Of a stretch of DNA of 64,000 bases, positions 51,191-60,863 are shown piece by piece. The notes under the pieces were generated by a model. That model searched no databases. It was not told where the DNA came from and saw only the letters and a program-made list of their open reading frames with translations. Position 1 is the stretch's first letter. Each line of letters starts with the position of its first letter. The stretch spans positions 62,001 to 126,000 of the forward strand of contig NZ_FCOJ02000015.1 in NCBI RefSeq assembly GCF_001545035.1, read 5' to 3'. Origin of the DNA: Caballeronia glebae. Lineage in GTDB: Bacteria > Pseudomonadota > Gammaproteobacteria > Burkholderiales > Burkholderiaceae. A program made the position numbers and the translations under genes.

Positions 51191-52117
51191 TTATGCGAGC
51201 GCGCCGTCGCGCAACCACTCGATCAGACCGCCGATCGCGGGCGTGAAGGCGCGGCCGTGCGGCACCACGGCGAAGTACGAATCGGTCGGCTTGAACGACG
51301 CCACTTGCAGCCTGACGAGTTCGCCCGTTTCGATGAAATCGTGCACGAGCCGGCCCCAGCCGAGCGCGATGCCTTGACCGTAGCGCGCGGCCTGAATCGC
51401 ATCGGTGTACAGGCTGCAACGCAGCGAGAAATTCAGGCGCATCGGCCGGAATCCGAGCGCGTGGAACCACTCTTCCCAGCCCATCCAGCCTTCGGACGTC
51501 GAGTCCGATTCGACGAGCACCGCGCCCGCCAGTTCTTCGAGCGACGCCGGCGCGGGCTGCTTCTCAAGCCACGAAGGGGAACAGACCGGAAACACCTCTT
51601 CGTCGAACAGCAGGGTCGCCGTGCCGTCCGGCCACAGGCCGTTGCCGAAGCGCACGGCGACGTCGATTTCCTTGTGCCGCAAATCCGCCGTGAACATCTG
51701 CGTGGACAGCCGCAATTGCAGATCGGGCTGCAAGGCCTTCAGTGACGCGAGACGCGGCAAAAGACGAAAGTGCGAGAACGCGGAGGTCGCCGCGAGCACG
51801 AGTTCCTGCTGCACGGGACCGCGCGCGAGGCGGTCGAACACGCTCGCGATCTTCTGCATCGATTCCGCGACCACGCGATACAGCGCCTCGCCTTCGTCGG
51901 TCAGTTCGATCGCGCGATGCAGACGGCGAAAGAGCCGCGTGCCGAGCGTCTCTTCGAGAAAACGCACCTGCCGGCTCACGGCGGCTTGCGTCACGCCCAG
52001 TTCGTGCGCCGCGAGCGTGAAGCTGCCGAGCCGCGCGACGGCTTCGAACTCGACCAGCGCGGTCACGGACGGAATGAGCCGCCGATAACCCTTGGGTTTT
52101 TCGATCGCCGGTTTCAT
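51191..52117 (-). CDS. LysR-family regulator (GcvA-like), second of a tandem pair
   Basis: 308 residues. N-terminal winged helix with FEAVARLGSFTLAAHELGVTQAAVSRQVRFLEETLGTRLFRR, then the periplasmic-binding-like effector domain. The helix and the following RLHRAIELTDEG suggest the GcvA subgroup. It starts 7 bp after another LysR gene on the same strand, which suggests co-transcription and possibly joint control of the surrounding operon. Confidence 0.9.
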   Translation of the reverse strand: MKPAIEKPKGYRRLIPSVTALVEFEAVARLGSFTLAAHELGVTQAAVSRQVRFLEETLGTRLFRRLHRAIELTDEGEALYRVVAESMQKIASVFDRLARGPVQQELVLAATSAFSHFRLLPRLASLKALQPDLQLRLSTQMFTADLRHKEIDVAVRFGNGLWPDGTATLLFDEEVFPVCSPSWLEKQPAPASLEELAGAVLVESDSTSEGWMGWEEWFHALGFRPMRLNFSLRCSLYTDAIQAARYGQGIALGWGRLVHDFIETGELVRLQVASFKPTDSYFAVVPHGRAFTPAIGGLIEWLRDGALA

Positions 52118-52124
52118 GCGGCGC

Positions 52125-53126
52125 TCATAAAACGGCCTTCGATTCAGCCGCGGGCCATCCCTGCATCATCGTGCCGATCTCCTCGTCGAGCCATTGGCGA
52201 AACTGGACGTACTCGGGGCGCGCCTTCGCGTTGCGATGCGTGATCAGATAGTGATGCCGGTCGTGAAACACGAGCGCATCGTCGACGGGACGCACCAGTT
52301 TTTTCTGCTCGACCTGACGATGCACGAGATGATGCCAGCCGAGCAAGGTGCCCTCGCCCGCTTCGGCCTGCGCGACGAGCAGGCGATAGTCGTTGCTTTC
52401 GAGATCGTCGTGCTGATCGAGGCGCTCGGAGCCGTCGCCTTGCTGATACCAGTTCTTCCACACGCGCCAGTCGACGTGCTCGCACACTTGCGCGCGCCCG
52501 AGCAGCGAAAGACTCAGCGTGGGATGCGCGAGCAGATCGAGCGGTTTGAGCGTGCGCCCATGAAAATAGCGCTCGTGAAACGGCACGCTGCACACCGGAT
52601 AAACGATGTCGTGAAAAAGCGGCTCGACTTCGTACTCCGCTTCGCGCGGCGGATTTTTCGTGATGATGATATCCGGCTCCATGAGATCGTCGAGCTCCAT
52701 GAAGTGCTCAGTCACCATCACATGCAGGCGAATATTCGGAAAGCGCTGGCGAAACGCGGGCAGCCGGAACGAGAGCCAGAGCGCCGAAAACGTATGCGAG
52801 ATGCAGAGCGTCAGCGCATGCCGATCGACGCGCCGCACCGCCTGCGCCGCCTCCGCGATATTCATGATCGAGAGATAGGACGCGTTGTAGAGAATGCGGC
52901 CCGCGTCAGTCAGCGCGATGTGCCTGCCGGTACGCTCGAAGAGCGGTACTTCGAGCGTATCTTCCAGCTCCTTGATTTGCCGGCTCACGGCCGCCTGCGT
53001 GACGCACAGCACTTCCGCGGCTTGCGTGAAGCTTTCATAACGCGCCGCGGTAACGAAGCACCGAAGCGCGCGCAGCGACGGCATCTGGGCGAGAAGCCGG
53101 TCCGCGAACTGCTGTTTCTTCTGCAT
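52125..53126 (-). CDS. LysR-family regulator, first of a tandem pair
   Basis: 333 residues from the ATG at 53124-53126, eight bases after GGAAGG; a GTG nine bases upstream is the alternative start. Winged helix FVTAARYESFTQAAEVLCVTQAAVSRQIKELEDTLEVPLFERTGRHI, followed by the effector-binding domain. Sits between the ProC-like gene (55 bp upstream) and the second LysR gene. Confidence 0.9.
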   Translation of the reverse strand: MQKKQQFADRLLAQMPSLRALRCFVTAARYESFTQAAEVLCVTQAAVSRQIKELEDTLEVPLFERTGRHIALTDAGRILYNASYLSIMNIAEAAQAVRRVDRHALTLCISHTFSALWLSFRLPAFRQRFPNIRLHVMVTEHFMELDDLMEPDIIITKNPPREAEYEVEPLFHDIVYPVCSVPFHERYFHGRTLKPLDLLAHPTLSLSLLGRAQVCEHVDWRVWKNWYQQGDGSERLDQHDDLESNDYRLLVAQAEAGEGTLLGWHHLVHRQVEQKKLVRPVDDALVFHDRHHYLITHRNAKARPEYVQFRQWLDEEIGTMMQGWPAAESKAVL

Positions 53127-53181
53127 GTGACTCACCTTCCAGGGGCCCGCGATTGTCGCTTGTTCGCTGCATTGCGCGCGC

Positions 53182-53952
53182 TCAGTCGCGCCCTTGCACG
53201 CGGCGCATGATCGAATCGAGCGCCTCGGAATAGTGCGCGTAGGTGCCTCGCTCCGACAGCTCGCGGTTGAGCTGTTCGTTGAGTCCTCCGGGTGTGATCG
53301 CGTGCCCGATCATCGCCGAGAACGGCTTCGTATCGAGCGTCGTTTCATGAGCGAGGCCCACATGATAGCCCGACAAAAACGAACGCGCGGACGCATACGG
53401 CACGCCTTGCCGCACGAGCCACGACGCTTGTTCCTCCAGCAACGCGAAGAAGGCCGCCATCGTCGCGCTGGTGGCGGACAAGGCATTGAACTGATGCTCG
53501 TCGTCGACTTCGACCGCTTCGCCGAGCGGCGCGAAGAGCGTGCGCGCGATGTCGTCGCGCGGACAGATCACCGTGCTGCCCTTGCCCGCCGCCACGGCCG
53601 GCAAGGGCACCGCGCGCACGACCTTGGCCGAGCGGCGCACGAACGCGCGGATCTCGTCGAGCGACTTCCCCGCGATGAAGCTGATGACGTGATGCCGCGC
53701 ATCGAACGTGAGCTTGCCCAGAACATCCGCCGCGATGTCCGGCACGACGGCGATACACACCACGTCCGTCGAATCGAGCACGTCCTGATTGCTCGCGCAA
53801 ACCTCGATGCGCGCGTCCAGTTTTGCGAGGCCCGCCGCGGTCTGCGCGTTGCGCGGCGACAGCGCAACGCGCTCGAATGGAACGTCGAAACGAATCATGC
53901 CGGTCACGACCGCCTTCGTGATCGCGCCGGTGCCGATGAAGCCAATGCGCAT
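53182..53952 (-). CDS. Pyrroline-5-carboxylate reductase-like NAD(P)-binding protein
   Basis: 256 residues. N-terminal Rossmann motif MRIGFIGTGAITKAVVTGM and a C-terminal helical dimerisation domain with ASARSFLSGYHVGLA, as in ProC-type reductases; slightly shorter than housekeeping ProC (about 270). In this operon it may reduce a cyclic imine formed by the FAD oxidase, or act in reverse. 17 bp after the aldehyde dehydrogenase gene. Confidence 0.8.
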   Translation of the reverse strand: MRIGFIGTGAITKAVVTGMIRFDVPFERVALSPRNAQTAAGLAKLDARIEVCASNQDVLDSTDVVCIAVVPDIAADVLGKLTFDARHHVISFIAGKSLDEIRAFVRRSAKVVRAVPLPAVAAGKGSTVICPRDDIARTLFAPLGEAVEVDDEHQFNALSATSATMAAFFALLEEQASWLVRQGVPYASARSFLSGYHVGLAHETTLDTKPFSAMIGHAITPGGLNEQLNRELSERGTYAHYSEALDSIMRRVQGRD

Positions 53953-53969
53953 AGTGCCTCGTCTGATGG

Positions 53970-55463
53970 TCAGTCGAGCTTCAGCCAGGTCGTCTTCAGC
54001 TCGCAGTATTGGTCGTGCGCGTAGACCGATTTGTCGCGTCCGCCGAAACCGGACTGCTTGACGCCGCCGAAAGGCGTCGAGAGGTCGCCCTCGCCGAAGC
54101 AGTTCACGGTCACGGTGCCCGCGCGGATGCGCGCCGCGACCTTGTGCGCCTGGTTCACGTTATCGGTCCACAACGATGCGGCGAGTCCGTAGCACGTATC
54201 GTTCGCGATGCGCACGGCCTCGTCGACGTCAGCATATTCGATAAAGCAGACGACCGGGCCGAAGACCTCGTCGCGCGCGATGCTCATCTCGGGCGTGACG
54301 TTATCGAAGATGGTCGGCTCGACGAACCAGCCGCCCGTTTCCGCGAGCGTCGCGTTGCCGCCGCAGACGACGCGCGCGCCTTCTGCCTTCGCCTTCTCGA
54401 TATGGCCGAGCACCTTGCGGTAATGCGCTTCTTCGATGAGCGAGCCGAGCTTGACATCGGGATCGAGCGGATCGCCGGTTTTCCAGCCTTCGAGCACGGC
54501 CTGCATCTTCCGCAGCAGTTCGGCCTTGTGGCTCGAATGCACCAGAATGCGCGATCCGGCGCTGCAGTTCTCGCCCATGTTCCAGAACGCGGCGGCGACG
54601 GCCTGCTCCGCGACGGCATCGAGATTGGCGACGTCGGGCAACACGACTTGCGGATTCTTGCCGCCGCATTCGAGCACGACGCGCTTCAGGTTCGTATCGG
54701 CGGAATAGCGCAGGAAGCGCTTGCCGGTTTCGGTCGAGCCCGTGAACGCGATGAGATCGACGTCCGCGTGCGTGCCAAGCGCCTGCCCCGCGCTTTCGCC
54801 GAAGCCCGTCACGACGTTGAACACGCCGGACGGCACACCCGCTTCGAGTGCGAGATCGGCAATACGCAGCGTCGATAGCGACGTCTGCTCCGCGGGCTTC
54901 ACGATGACGCTATTGCCCACCGACAGCGCAGGCCCGATCTTCCACGCCAGCATCAGCGCCGGAAAATTCCACGGCAACACCGCCCCGACGACGCCGATCG
55001 GCTCGCGCGTGATCATGCTCACGACGCTCGAACCGGACGGCGAGAGCGCGTCGTAACGCTTGTCCGTGACTTCGGCATGCCAGCGAATGCACGCCGCCGA
55101 TTCGGGAATATCGAGCCCCAGGCATTCGGCAATCGGCTTGCCCGCTTCGAGCGCTTCGAGCAGCGCGAGTTCTTCGGCGTTGTCGTCGATGAGTTGCGCG
55201 AGACGCTGCAGGACCGCTTTTCTGTGCGCCGGCGCCGCCTTCGACCACACGCCTGATTCGAACGCATCGCGCGCCGCGACGACCGCGCGGTCGATATCCT
55301 TCGCATCGCACTTCGCGATCTCCGCGAGCACTTTGCCGGTGGACGGATTCAGCGTGTCGAAGGTTTCGTTCGATGCCGCATTGCAGCGTGCGCCCGCGAT
55401 GAATGCGCGGCCGTCGAGCGAAAGGCGCTCTGCCCGGGCTTTCCATTCCTGATGCGTCGTCAT
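53970..55463 (-). CDS. NAD(P)-dependent aldehyde dehydrogenase (PuuC/AldH-like)
   Basis: 497 residues, single complete ALDH: VLPWNFPALML, FTGSTETGKRFL, general base in LECGGKNP and nucleophile in GENCSAGSR. From memory closest to gamma-glutamyl-gamma-aminobutyraldehyde and other aminoaldehyde dehydrogenases. It probably oxidises the semialdehyde produced by the FAD oxidase or DapA-family enzyme of the same operon. 17 bp gaps on both sides. Confidence 0.9.
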   Translation of the reverse strand: MTTHQEWKARAERLSLDGRAFIAGARCNAASNETFDTLNPSTGKVLAEIAKCDAKDIDRAVVAARDAFESGVWSKAAPAHRKAVLQRLAQLIDDNAEELALLEALEAGKPIAECLGLDIPESAACIRWHAEVTDKRYDALSPSGSSVVSMITREPIGVVGAVLPWNFPALMLAWKIGPALSVGNSVIVKPAEQTSLSTLRIADLALEAGVPSGVFNVVTGFGESAGQALGTHADVDLIAFTGSTETGKRFLRYSADTNLKRVVLECGGKNPQVVLPDVANLDAVAEQAVAAAFWNMGENCSAGSRILVHSSHKAELLRKMQAVLEGWKTGDPLDPDVKLGSLIEEAHYRKVLGHIEKAKAEGARVVCGGNATLAETGGWFVEPTIFDNVTPEMSIARDEVFGPVVCFIEYADVDEAVRIANDTCYGLAASLWTDNVNQAHKVAARIRAGTVTVNCFGEGDLSTPFGGVKQSGFGGRDKSVYAHDQYCELKTTWLKLD

Positions 55464-55480
55464 GTCATGTCCTCACAGAT

Positions 55481-56812
55481 TCAAAGCTCGGCGCCCGCCG
55501 AGAATTCTTTCATCCAGATTGCCGCCGATATGGCGACGTCCGCGATCGGCCGGATCGGCAGCGAGCGCGGATGCGGCTGTTTCAGTAGTTGATCGATCAG
55601 ATCGTTCGAGTGCCCGAGCGCATGTTCGGCGATGAGCTTGCCCGCCGCCGATCCGCGGCTCAGGCCGAGCCCGTTGCATCCGACCGCTTCGTACACGCCG
55701 TCGTCGCGTTGCCCGAAGAGCGCGCCGTTGTTCGCCGACAGGCACAACGCGCCGCCCCACGTGTATTGCAGCTCGACATCCTTAAGCATTGGAAAGCGGC
55801 GATCGAACGAGCGCTGATGCAGATGCTTCGCCTTCGCGAGATCGCCTTTGGACACCGCCAGATTCGGCCGGAACGCGAAATGGTTGCGTACGCAAATACG
55901 GTTGCTCGCGAGACGGCGCACGGTCGTGCCCATCGGGTCCGCGGGAATGAGCGCCCAGGCGTGCGTTCCGCCGAGTCGCGCGATTTCGTCGCCGGTCATC
56001 ACGCGCGACATCGACGCGAAGGTGTAGACCGGTAGCAAGCCGTTCGGATGGCCGCCGAATGTGGCCGCATACGCGTTGGTGCACAGCACGACGCGCTTCG
56101 CCTCGATCGTGCCGTTCGCGAAGCTCAACAGCTTCGTCTGGCCGCGCGCTTGCATGTTCTTCGCCGCGCTTAGCTCGAAGACTGTCACGTTCGAAGGCTG
56201 CGTCGCCGCGAGGCCGCGCATGAGTGCCGCCGGCTGCACCGTGCTGCATCCCGGCGTGAAGAGCGCGCTCTGATAAAAGCGCGTGCCCGTCACTTTCGCG
56301 ATCGCGGTTTCGTCGAGCCATTCGCACGGCTCGTCGATGCGCGCGAGTCCATCCGCGAAATGCGTCAGCGCCGCGTGGCCTTTCTTGTTCACCGACGCGT
56401 GATACTTGCCGTCGTCGCGCCAGTCGCAATCGATGCCGTGATGTTTGACGGTATCGCGCACATAGCCGATGCCGTGCCGTTGCAGGCGCACGTCCGCCTT
56501 GTCGGCCTCGACACTGCGCGAATAACTTTCGCTGCTGATGTCATGCGGCAGATCGACGAAAAAGCCGGAGTTGCGCCCCGCCGTGGAGCGCCCGATGCGA
56601 TCGGCCTCGACGAGCGCGATCGACGCATCCGGCGCAAGCTCGGCAAGCCGCCGCGCCGCGCACAAACCGGTGATGCCGCCGCCGACCACTACGTAGTCGA
56701 AGCGCTGCTCGCCCGTCACGCTCCTCGCGGGCGCGGCGGGCGGCAGGCTTTCCCACCAGCCGTTGACGCCATCAGGTGCGGGAAACCGCTGGAAGTCCAG
56801 TTTCGAGGCCAT
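55481..56812 (-). CDS. FAD-dependent amine/amino-acid oxidoreductase (DAO family, PuuB-like)
   Basis: 443 residues. Glycine-rich FAD motif VVVGGGITGLCAARRLAEL near residue 41, FAD contacts STAGRNSGFF, and C-terminal GCNGLGLSRGSAAG closing the flavin site. The N-terminus with NGWWESLPP resembles gamma-glutamylputrescine oxidase PuuB; D-hydroxyproline dehydrogenases belong to the same superfamily. It would oxidise a secondary or primary amine to an imine or aldehyde. The next gene starts 17 bp downstream. Confidence 0.87.
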   Translation of the reverse strand: MASKLDFQRFPAPDGVNGWWESLPPAAPARSVTGEQRFDYVVVGGGITGLCAARRLAELAPDASIALVEADRIGRSTAGRNSGFFVDLPHDISSESYSRSVEADKADVRLQRHGIGYVRDTVKHHGIDCDWRDDGKYHASVNKKGHAALTHFADGLARIDEPCEWLDETAIAKVTGTRFYQSALFTPGCSTVQPAALMRGLAATQPSNVTVFELSAAKNMQARGQTKLLSFANGTIEAKRVVLCTNAYAATFGGHPNGLLPVYTFASMSRVMTGDEIARLGGTHAWALIPADPMGTTVRRLASNRICVRNHFAFRPNLAVSKGDLAKAKHLHQRSFDRRFPMLKDVELQYTWGGALCLSANNGALFGQRDDGVYEAVGCNGLGLSRGSAAGKLIAEHALGHSNDLIDQLLKQPHPRSLPIRPIADVAISAAIWMKEFSAGAEL

Positions 56813-56817
56813 TCACG

Positions 56818-57705
56818 TTACTGAGCGTTGCGCAGCAAAGGTTGAACGAGCTTGGCGAAGGCGCTGCGTTCTTCGTCGTCGAGGGTGCCGAGCGGCGCGC
56901 GCGCGTTGCCCACTTTCGTGCCCGCGAGCTCGCAGCCATAACGCACATACTGGATGAATTTGCCGCTGCGCTCCAGCAGTTCGAGCACGGGAAGCAATTG
57001 CGTCATCAACTTGCGGCCGGTGTTGAAATCGCCGCGTTTCACGCACGCTTCGAGCAAATCGGTATGCGCTTCAGGCAGAAAATTCGATGCGCCCGCGACC
57101 CAGCTTCGCGCGCCCCAGGCGAAGAATTCGAGCGCCTGATCGTCCATGCCGCAACTGAGAACGAAGCGCTCCGGAAGCTGCGTCGCGAGATGATGCAGAT
57201 GCGCGATGTCGCCCGTGCTCTCTTTCATCGCAGCGAAGTTCGGACGTGCCAGCAGCTTGTCGAGGACTTCGTCGCCGATGGCCGTGCCCGTGCGCGCCGG
57301 AAAGTTGTAGAGCATGATCGGCATGTCGAGCGCGTCATCGACTTTCAGCAAGTGATCGAGCAGTTCATCTTGCGTCGGCTGCACGTAGTACGGCGCTGCG
57401 ATCAGCAACGCGTCGTAGCCCGCGCGCTTCGCTTCTTTACCTAGACGCAGGACTTCTTTCGTCGTGGTCGCGTTGACGCCGGCAGTGAGATACGTCTTGC
57501 CGCCGACCGCCGACGCCACCGTCTCGAACGTCTTCACGCGCTCTTCGAAACTGAGCGCGTAGTATTCGCCGGTGGTCCCGCCGACGCCCATGCCCGTGAC
57601 GCGGCCCACGAGACTCGTGGCATGCTGGCCGAGCATGTCGTAATCGATTTCGCCGTCGGCCTTGAACGGGGTGACGAGCGGAGTATGTACGCCTTTGAAG
57701 CTCAT
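56818..57705 (-). CDS. DapA/N-acetylneuraminate lyase-family lyase or deaminase
   Basis: 295 residues from the ATG at 57703-57705. TIM barrel with the GGTTGE motif (42-47), Tyr133 in LYNFPART and Schiff-base Lys161 in AMKESTGD. Family members include dihydrodipicolinate synthase, KDG aldolase and the 1-pyrroline-4-hydroxy-2-carboxylate deaminase of hydroxyproline catabolism. Next to an FAD oxidase and a semialdehyde dehydrogenase, the last is an attractive, untested option. Gap of 5 bp to the FAD oxidase. Confidence 0.87.
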   Translation of the reverse strand: MSFKGVHTPLVTPFKADGEIDYDMLGQHATSLVGRVTGMGVGGTTGEYYALSFEERVKTFETVASAVGGKTYLTAGVNATTTKEVLRLGKEAKRAGYDALLIAAPYYVQPTQDELLDHLLKVDDALDMPIMLYNFPARTGTAIGDEVLDKLLARPNFAAMKESTGDIAHLHHLATQLPERFVLSCGMDDQALEFFAWGARSWVAGASNFLPEAHTDLLEACVKRGDFNTGRKLMTQLLPVLELLERSGKFIQYVRYGCELAGTKVGNARAPLGTLDDEERSAFAKLVQPLLRNAQ

Positions 57706-57753
57706 GTTTGTCTCTCTGATGAATGGATCGTGTGAAGTCATGCGCGGCGCACG

Positions 57754-59004
57754 TCAGACGAGCGCTTCCGCATGGGAATAAATCGGGAACGCGTTGCACA
57801 GATCGCGCACGCGCGCGCGCACCGCACGCTCGACGTGCTCGTCGCCTTCGGGCGCGCGTTCGAGCGCCGCCAGCACTTCCAGGATCATCTCGCCGACTTG
57901 CTCCAACTGCGCGACGCCGAAGCCGCGCGTCGTCGCCGCGGGCGTGCCGAGGCGGATGCCCGCGCTCATCGTGGCGCCGCACGCGATGCCCGCGCGCTCC
58001 AGCGCCTTCTCCGCCTGCATGCCGGTCGCGCGCTTGCCGCGTAGATCGACGAGCAATAGATGATTGTCCGTGCCGCCTGTCACGAGACGCTGGCCGCCCG
58101 CCTGCAATACCGCGCCGAGCGTTCGCGCGTTGCGCAGCGCGCGGTCGATGTACGCGATGAAGTCGGGCCGCAGCGCTTCGCCGAACGCGACGGCCTTGCC
58201 CGCGGTCACATGCATCAGCGGAGCGCCCTGCAAGCCGGGGAACACGGCGGAGTCGATCTTCTTCGCGATGTCGCCGTCGTTCGTGAGGATGAAGCCGCCA
58301 CGCGGGCCGCGTAGCGTCATGTGCGTCGTGGACGTGACGACATCGGCGAACGAGGCTGGATTCTGGTGCCGCCCCGCCGCGACGATGCCCGCGATGTGCG
58401 CCATGTCGACCATCAAAAATGCGCCGACGCTGTCCGCGATTTCGCGAAACGCGGCGAAATCGAGCGCGCGCGGATACGTCGAACATCCCGCGACGATCAG
58501 CTTCGGACGATGCCGCTCCGCCACGCGCCGCACTTCGCCGTAATCGATGCAGAGCGTATCCGGGCTCACGCCATACTGAACGGCGTCGAAGCACGGACCC
58601 GGCAGCGCGGGCAGATGACCGTCCGCATCGAGCGACATGCTCATCACGGTGTCGCCGGGTTGCAGAAGCGCGCGCATCGCCGCGTCGTTCGCCTGCTCGC
58701 CCGAATGCGGCTGCACGTTGGCGAACTGCGCGTCGAACAGCGCTTTCGCACGATCGATCGCAAGCGCCTCGATGCGATCGACATGTTCGCAGCCGCCGCC
58801 ATATCGCCGCGACGGATACCCCTCGGCGTGCTTGTTCGTCAGGACTGTGCCTTGCGCTTCCAGCACCGCCGACGACACGATATTTTCGGATGCAACCAGT
58901 TCGATCTGCGTTTGCTGACGGCGCAACTCCAGCGCGATCTCCGAGGCGATCACAGGATCGTGGCTCTGCAGGCTTTCGCCAAAGAAGCGCGAATACTCGT
59001 TCAC
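57754..59004 (-). CDS. Serine hydroxymethyltransferase-like protein lacking the PLP lysine
   Basis: 416 residues from a GTG start (59002-59004), with CGGAG eight bases upstream. It aligns with SHMT along its length ([39 protein letters not shown]), but the Schiff-base lysine position in TTHKTL is Met229 (codon ATG, checked on both strands). The equivalents of E. coli Tyr55, Tyr65 and Ser99 are His59, Gly69 and Glu103, and a loop of about nine residues before the substrate Arg (Arg351) is shorter. Asp200, His203 and His130 remain. Normal SHMT catalysis is unlikely; a structural, regulatory or new role is possible. Confidence 0.9.
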   Translation of the reverse strand: MNEYSRFFGESLQSHDPVIASEIALELRRQQTQIELVASENIVSSAVLEAQGTVLTNKHAEGYPSRRYGGGCEHVDRIEALAIDRAKALFDAQFANVQPHSGEQANDAAMRALLQPGDTVMSMSLDADGHLPALPGPCFDAVQYGVSPDTLCIDYGEVRRVAERHRPKLIVAGCSTYPRALDFAAFREIADSVGAFLMVDMAHIAGIVAAGRHQNPASFADVVTSTTHMTLRGPRGGFILTNDGDIAKKIDSAVFPGLQGAPLMHVTAGKAVAFGEALRPDFIAYIDRALRNARTLGAVLQAGGQRLVTGGTDNHLLLVDLRGKRATGMQAEKALERAGIACGATMSAGIRLGTPAATTRGFGVAQLEQVGEMILEVLAALERAPEGDEHVERAVRARVRDLCNAFPIYSHAEALV

Positions 59005-59038
59005 GGGACTTACTCCGAGGATGTCGTGCAATACAGCG

Positions 59039-59920
59039 TCACTTTTCCAGCCACGCCTTGACCTTGTCCGGATGCGCATCGACGAATTTCTTCGCGGCCG
59101 TCGCGTAGTCGTTGGTCGCATTGCCTTCGAATTCGATCGCTTCCACATCCGCGAGCGTCAGCTTGAAATGCTTGAAGAATACGTCCGCGCGAGGAAACTT
59201 TGTCGCGAACTGCTTCGATGCGAATGCATGAACCTGCTCCTCGCCGCCGAGCGTGCCCTTCGGGTCCTTCAGATAACGCATCTGCCACTTCTGGAACAGC
59301 CAGTGCGGGCTCCACACGGTCGCGACGATCCATTGCTTCGATCCGTATGCGCGCTGGATCGAAGCGAGCATGCCCGCCTCGCTTGCCGATTGCAGCTTGT
59401 AGCCCGACAAGTCGTATGCCTTGATGGTCTTCTCCGACGCCTGCATGAGACCGCCGCCCGGCTCGATGCCCTGGATCACGCCGTTGAGCTGCTTCTGCAC
59501 GTCCGGCTTCTTCAGATCTTCGATCGACGAAAGCTGCGACTCGGGCACATACGCGGGCACTGCCCAGCCGTTCTTGCCGCCCGTGTAGATGATGCCGACG
59601 TCGTCGAGCGTGTCTTTATAGCGCGCAACATACTGACCGTGCGTCACCGGCAGCCAGCCGCCGACCATGATGTCGAGATCGCCGCGCGACACGCCCTGAT
59701 ACTGTATGCCGATATCCGCCTGAACGAATTGCACCGGTTGCTGCAGCTTCGTCTCCAGCACGTACTTCGCGACATTGGCGACCGCGAGCACGTCGGCCCA
59801 GTTGGTGACGGCAACCTTGATCGGCTCGGCGGACATCGCCGGACTCGCGCCGGCCCCGAACGCCACGATGGCCGGCGTCACTATCTTGACGATCATGGAC
59901 TTGATGAAGCTGTTTTTCAT
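59039..59920 (-). CDS. Betaine-type ABC transporter substrate-binding protein (ProX/OpuAC-like)
   Basis: 293 residues from the ATG at 59918-59920 (CGGAG six bases upstream), with signal peptide ending at AMSAE. OpuAC fold with [47 protein letters not shown] and the tryptophan-bearing [14 protein letters not shown] typical of the aromatic cage for quaternary amines. Binds a betaine-like compound in the periplasm. Third transporter gene of the operon. Confidence 0.92.
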   Translation of the reverse strand: MKNSFIKSMIVKIVTPAIVAFGAGASPAMSAEPIKVAVTNWADVLAVANVAKYVLETKLQQPVQFVQADIGIQYQGVSRGDLDIMVGGWLPVTHGQYVARYKDTLDDVGIIYTGGKNGWAVPAYVPESQLSSIEDLKKPDVQKQLNGVIQGIEPGGGLMQASEKTIKAYDLSGYKLQSASEAGMLASIQRAYGSKQWIVATVWSPHWLFQKWQMRYLKDPKGTLGGEEQVHAFASKQFATKFPRADVFFKHFKLTLADVEAIEFEGNATNDYATAAKKFVDAHPDKVKAWLEK

Positions 59921-59975
59921 TTCGGACTCCGAATCTGGCAAATCAGTATGTTGGTTTGGAAGACGCTCGTATCTC

Positions 59976-60863
59976 TCAGGTCTGCGCGCTCGTTCCCGTG
60001 GCGGCGGGTTTCGCCGGTGTGGAAATGACCTTCTTCTTTTTCTTGGCTTTTACGCCGAAACTTTCGGTCAGCCGGTCGAGAATGATCGCGAGCAGCACCA
60101 CGCCGAGACCGCCCTCGAAACCGATGCCGATATCGAGCCGCTGAATGCCGCTCAACACATATTCGCCGAGCCCGCCCGCGCCGATCATCGATGCGACCAC
60201 CACCATCGACAGCGCCATCATGATCGTCTGGTTCACGCCCGCCATGATCGAAGGCAATGCGTTGGGCAACTGGATCTTCCAGAGCAGTTGCGCGTCCGTG
60301 CTGCCGAACGAGCGGCCCGCTTCGAGCAATTCCTCGCGCACTTGCCGGATGCCGAGCGTCGTCAGCCGCACGACCGGCGGCATGGCGAACACGATCGTTG
60401 CGATCACCGCGGGCACACGTCCCAGACCGAACAGAATGACTGCGGGAATGAGATACACGAACGCGGGCATGGTTTGCATGAAGTCGAGCAGGGAACGCAG
60501 CACGACTTCCACGCGCCGGTTGCGCGCGCCCCAGATGCCGAGCGGCACGCCGATCACGAGACTGAAGAACGTCGCCGCGACGACGAGCGCGAGCGTCGAT
60601 ACCGTCTGCGCCCACAGGCCCATGTAGTTGATCACATAGAGCGCCGCGCCGACGAACACCGCGAACACGACGCCCCTTCTCCACAGCGCGAGCGCCATGA
60701 GAATCACGAGCATCGCAATGAACGGCACCGCGCCCAGACCGTCTTCGAGAAGCTTGATGACCGCGCCGAGCGCGGCCGAGAATGCATCGAAGCCGCCGCG
60801 AAAATGCGAGAAAAGAAAGTTGACCGCGTCTTCGGCGACTCTTCCAAAAATCGAGGAATTCAT
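59976..60863 (-). CDS. Betaine-type ABC transporter permease (ProW-like)
   Basis: 295 residues with about seven membrane segments. The MetI-type permease loop is visible as EAGRSFGSTDAQLLWKIQLPNALPSIMAGVNQ, preceded by PLGIWGARN. The lysine-rich C-terminus (KAKKKKK) is cytoplasmic. Its ATG overlaps the stop of the ATPase gene by 4 bp. Probably a homodimer in the membrane with the ATPase and binding protein next to it. Confidence 0.92.
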   Translation of the reverse strand: MNSSIFGRVAEDAVNFLFSHFRGGFDAFSAALGAVIKLLEDGLGAVPFIAMLVILMALALWRRGVVFAVFVGAALYVINYMGLWAQTVSTLALVVAATFFSLVIGVPLGIWGARNRRVEVVLRSLLDFMQTMPAFVYLIPAVILFGLGRVPAVIATIVFAMPPVVRLTTLGIRQVREELLEAGRSFGSTDAQLLWKIQLPNALPSIMAGVNQTIMMALSMVVVASMIGAGGLGEYVLSGIQRLDIGIGFEGGLGVVLLAIILDRLTESFGVKAKKKKKVISTPAKPAATGTSAQT

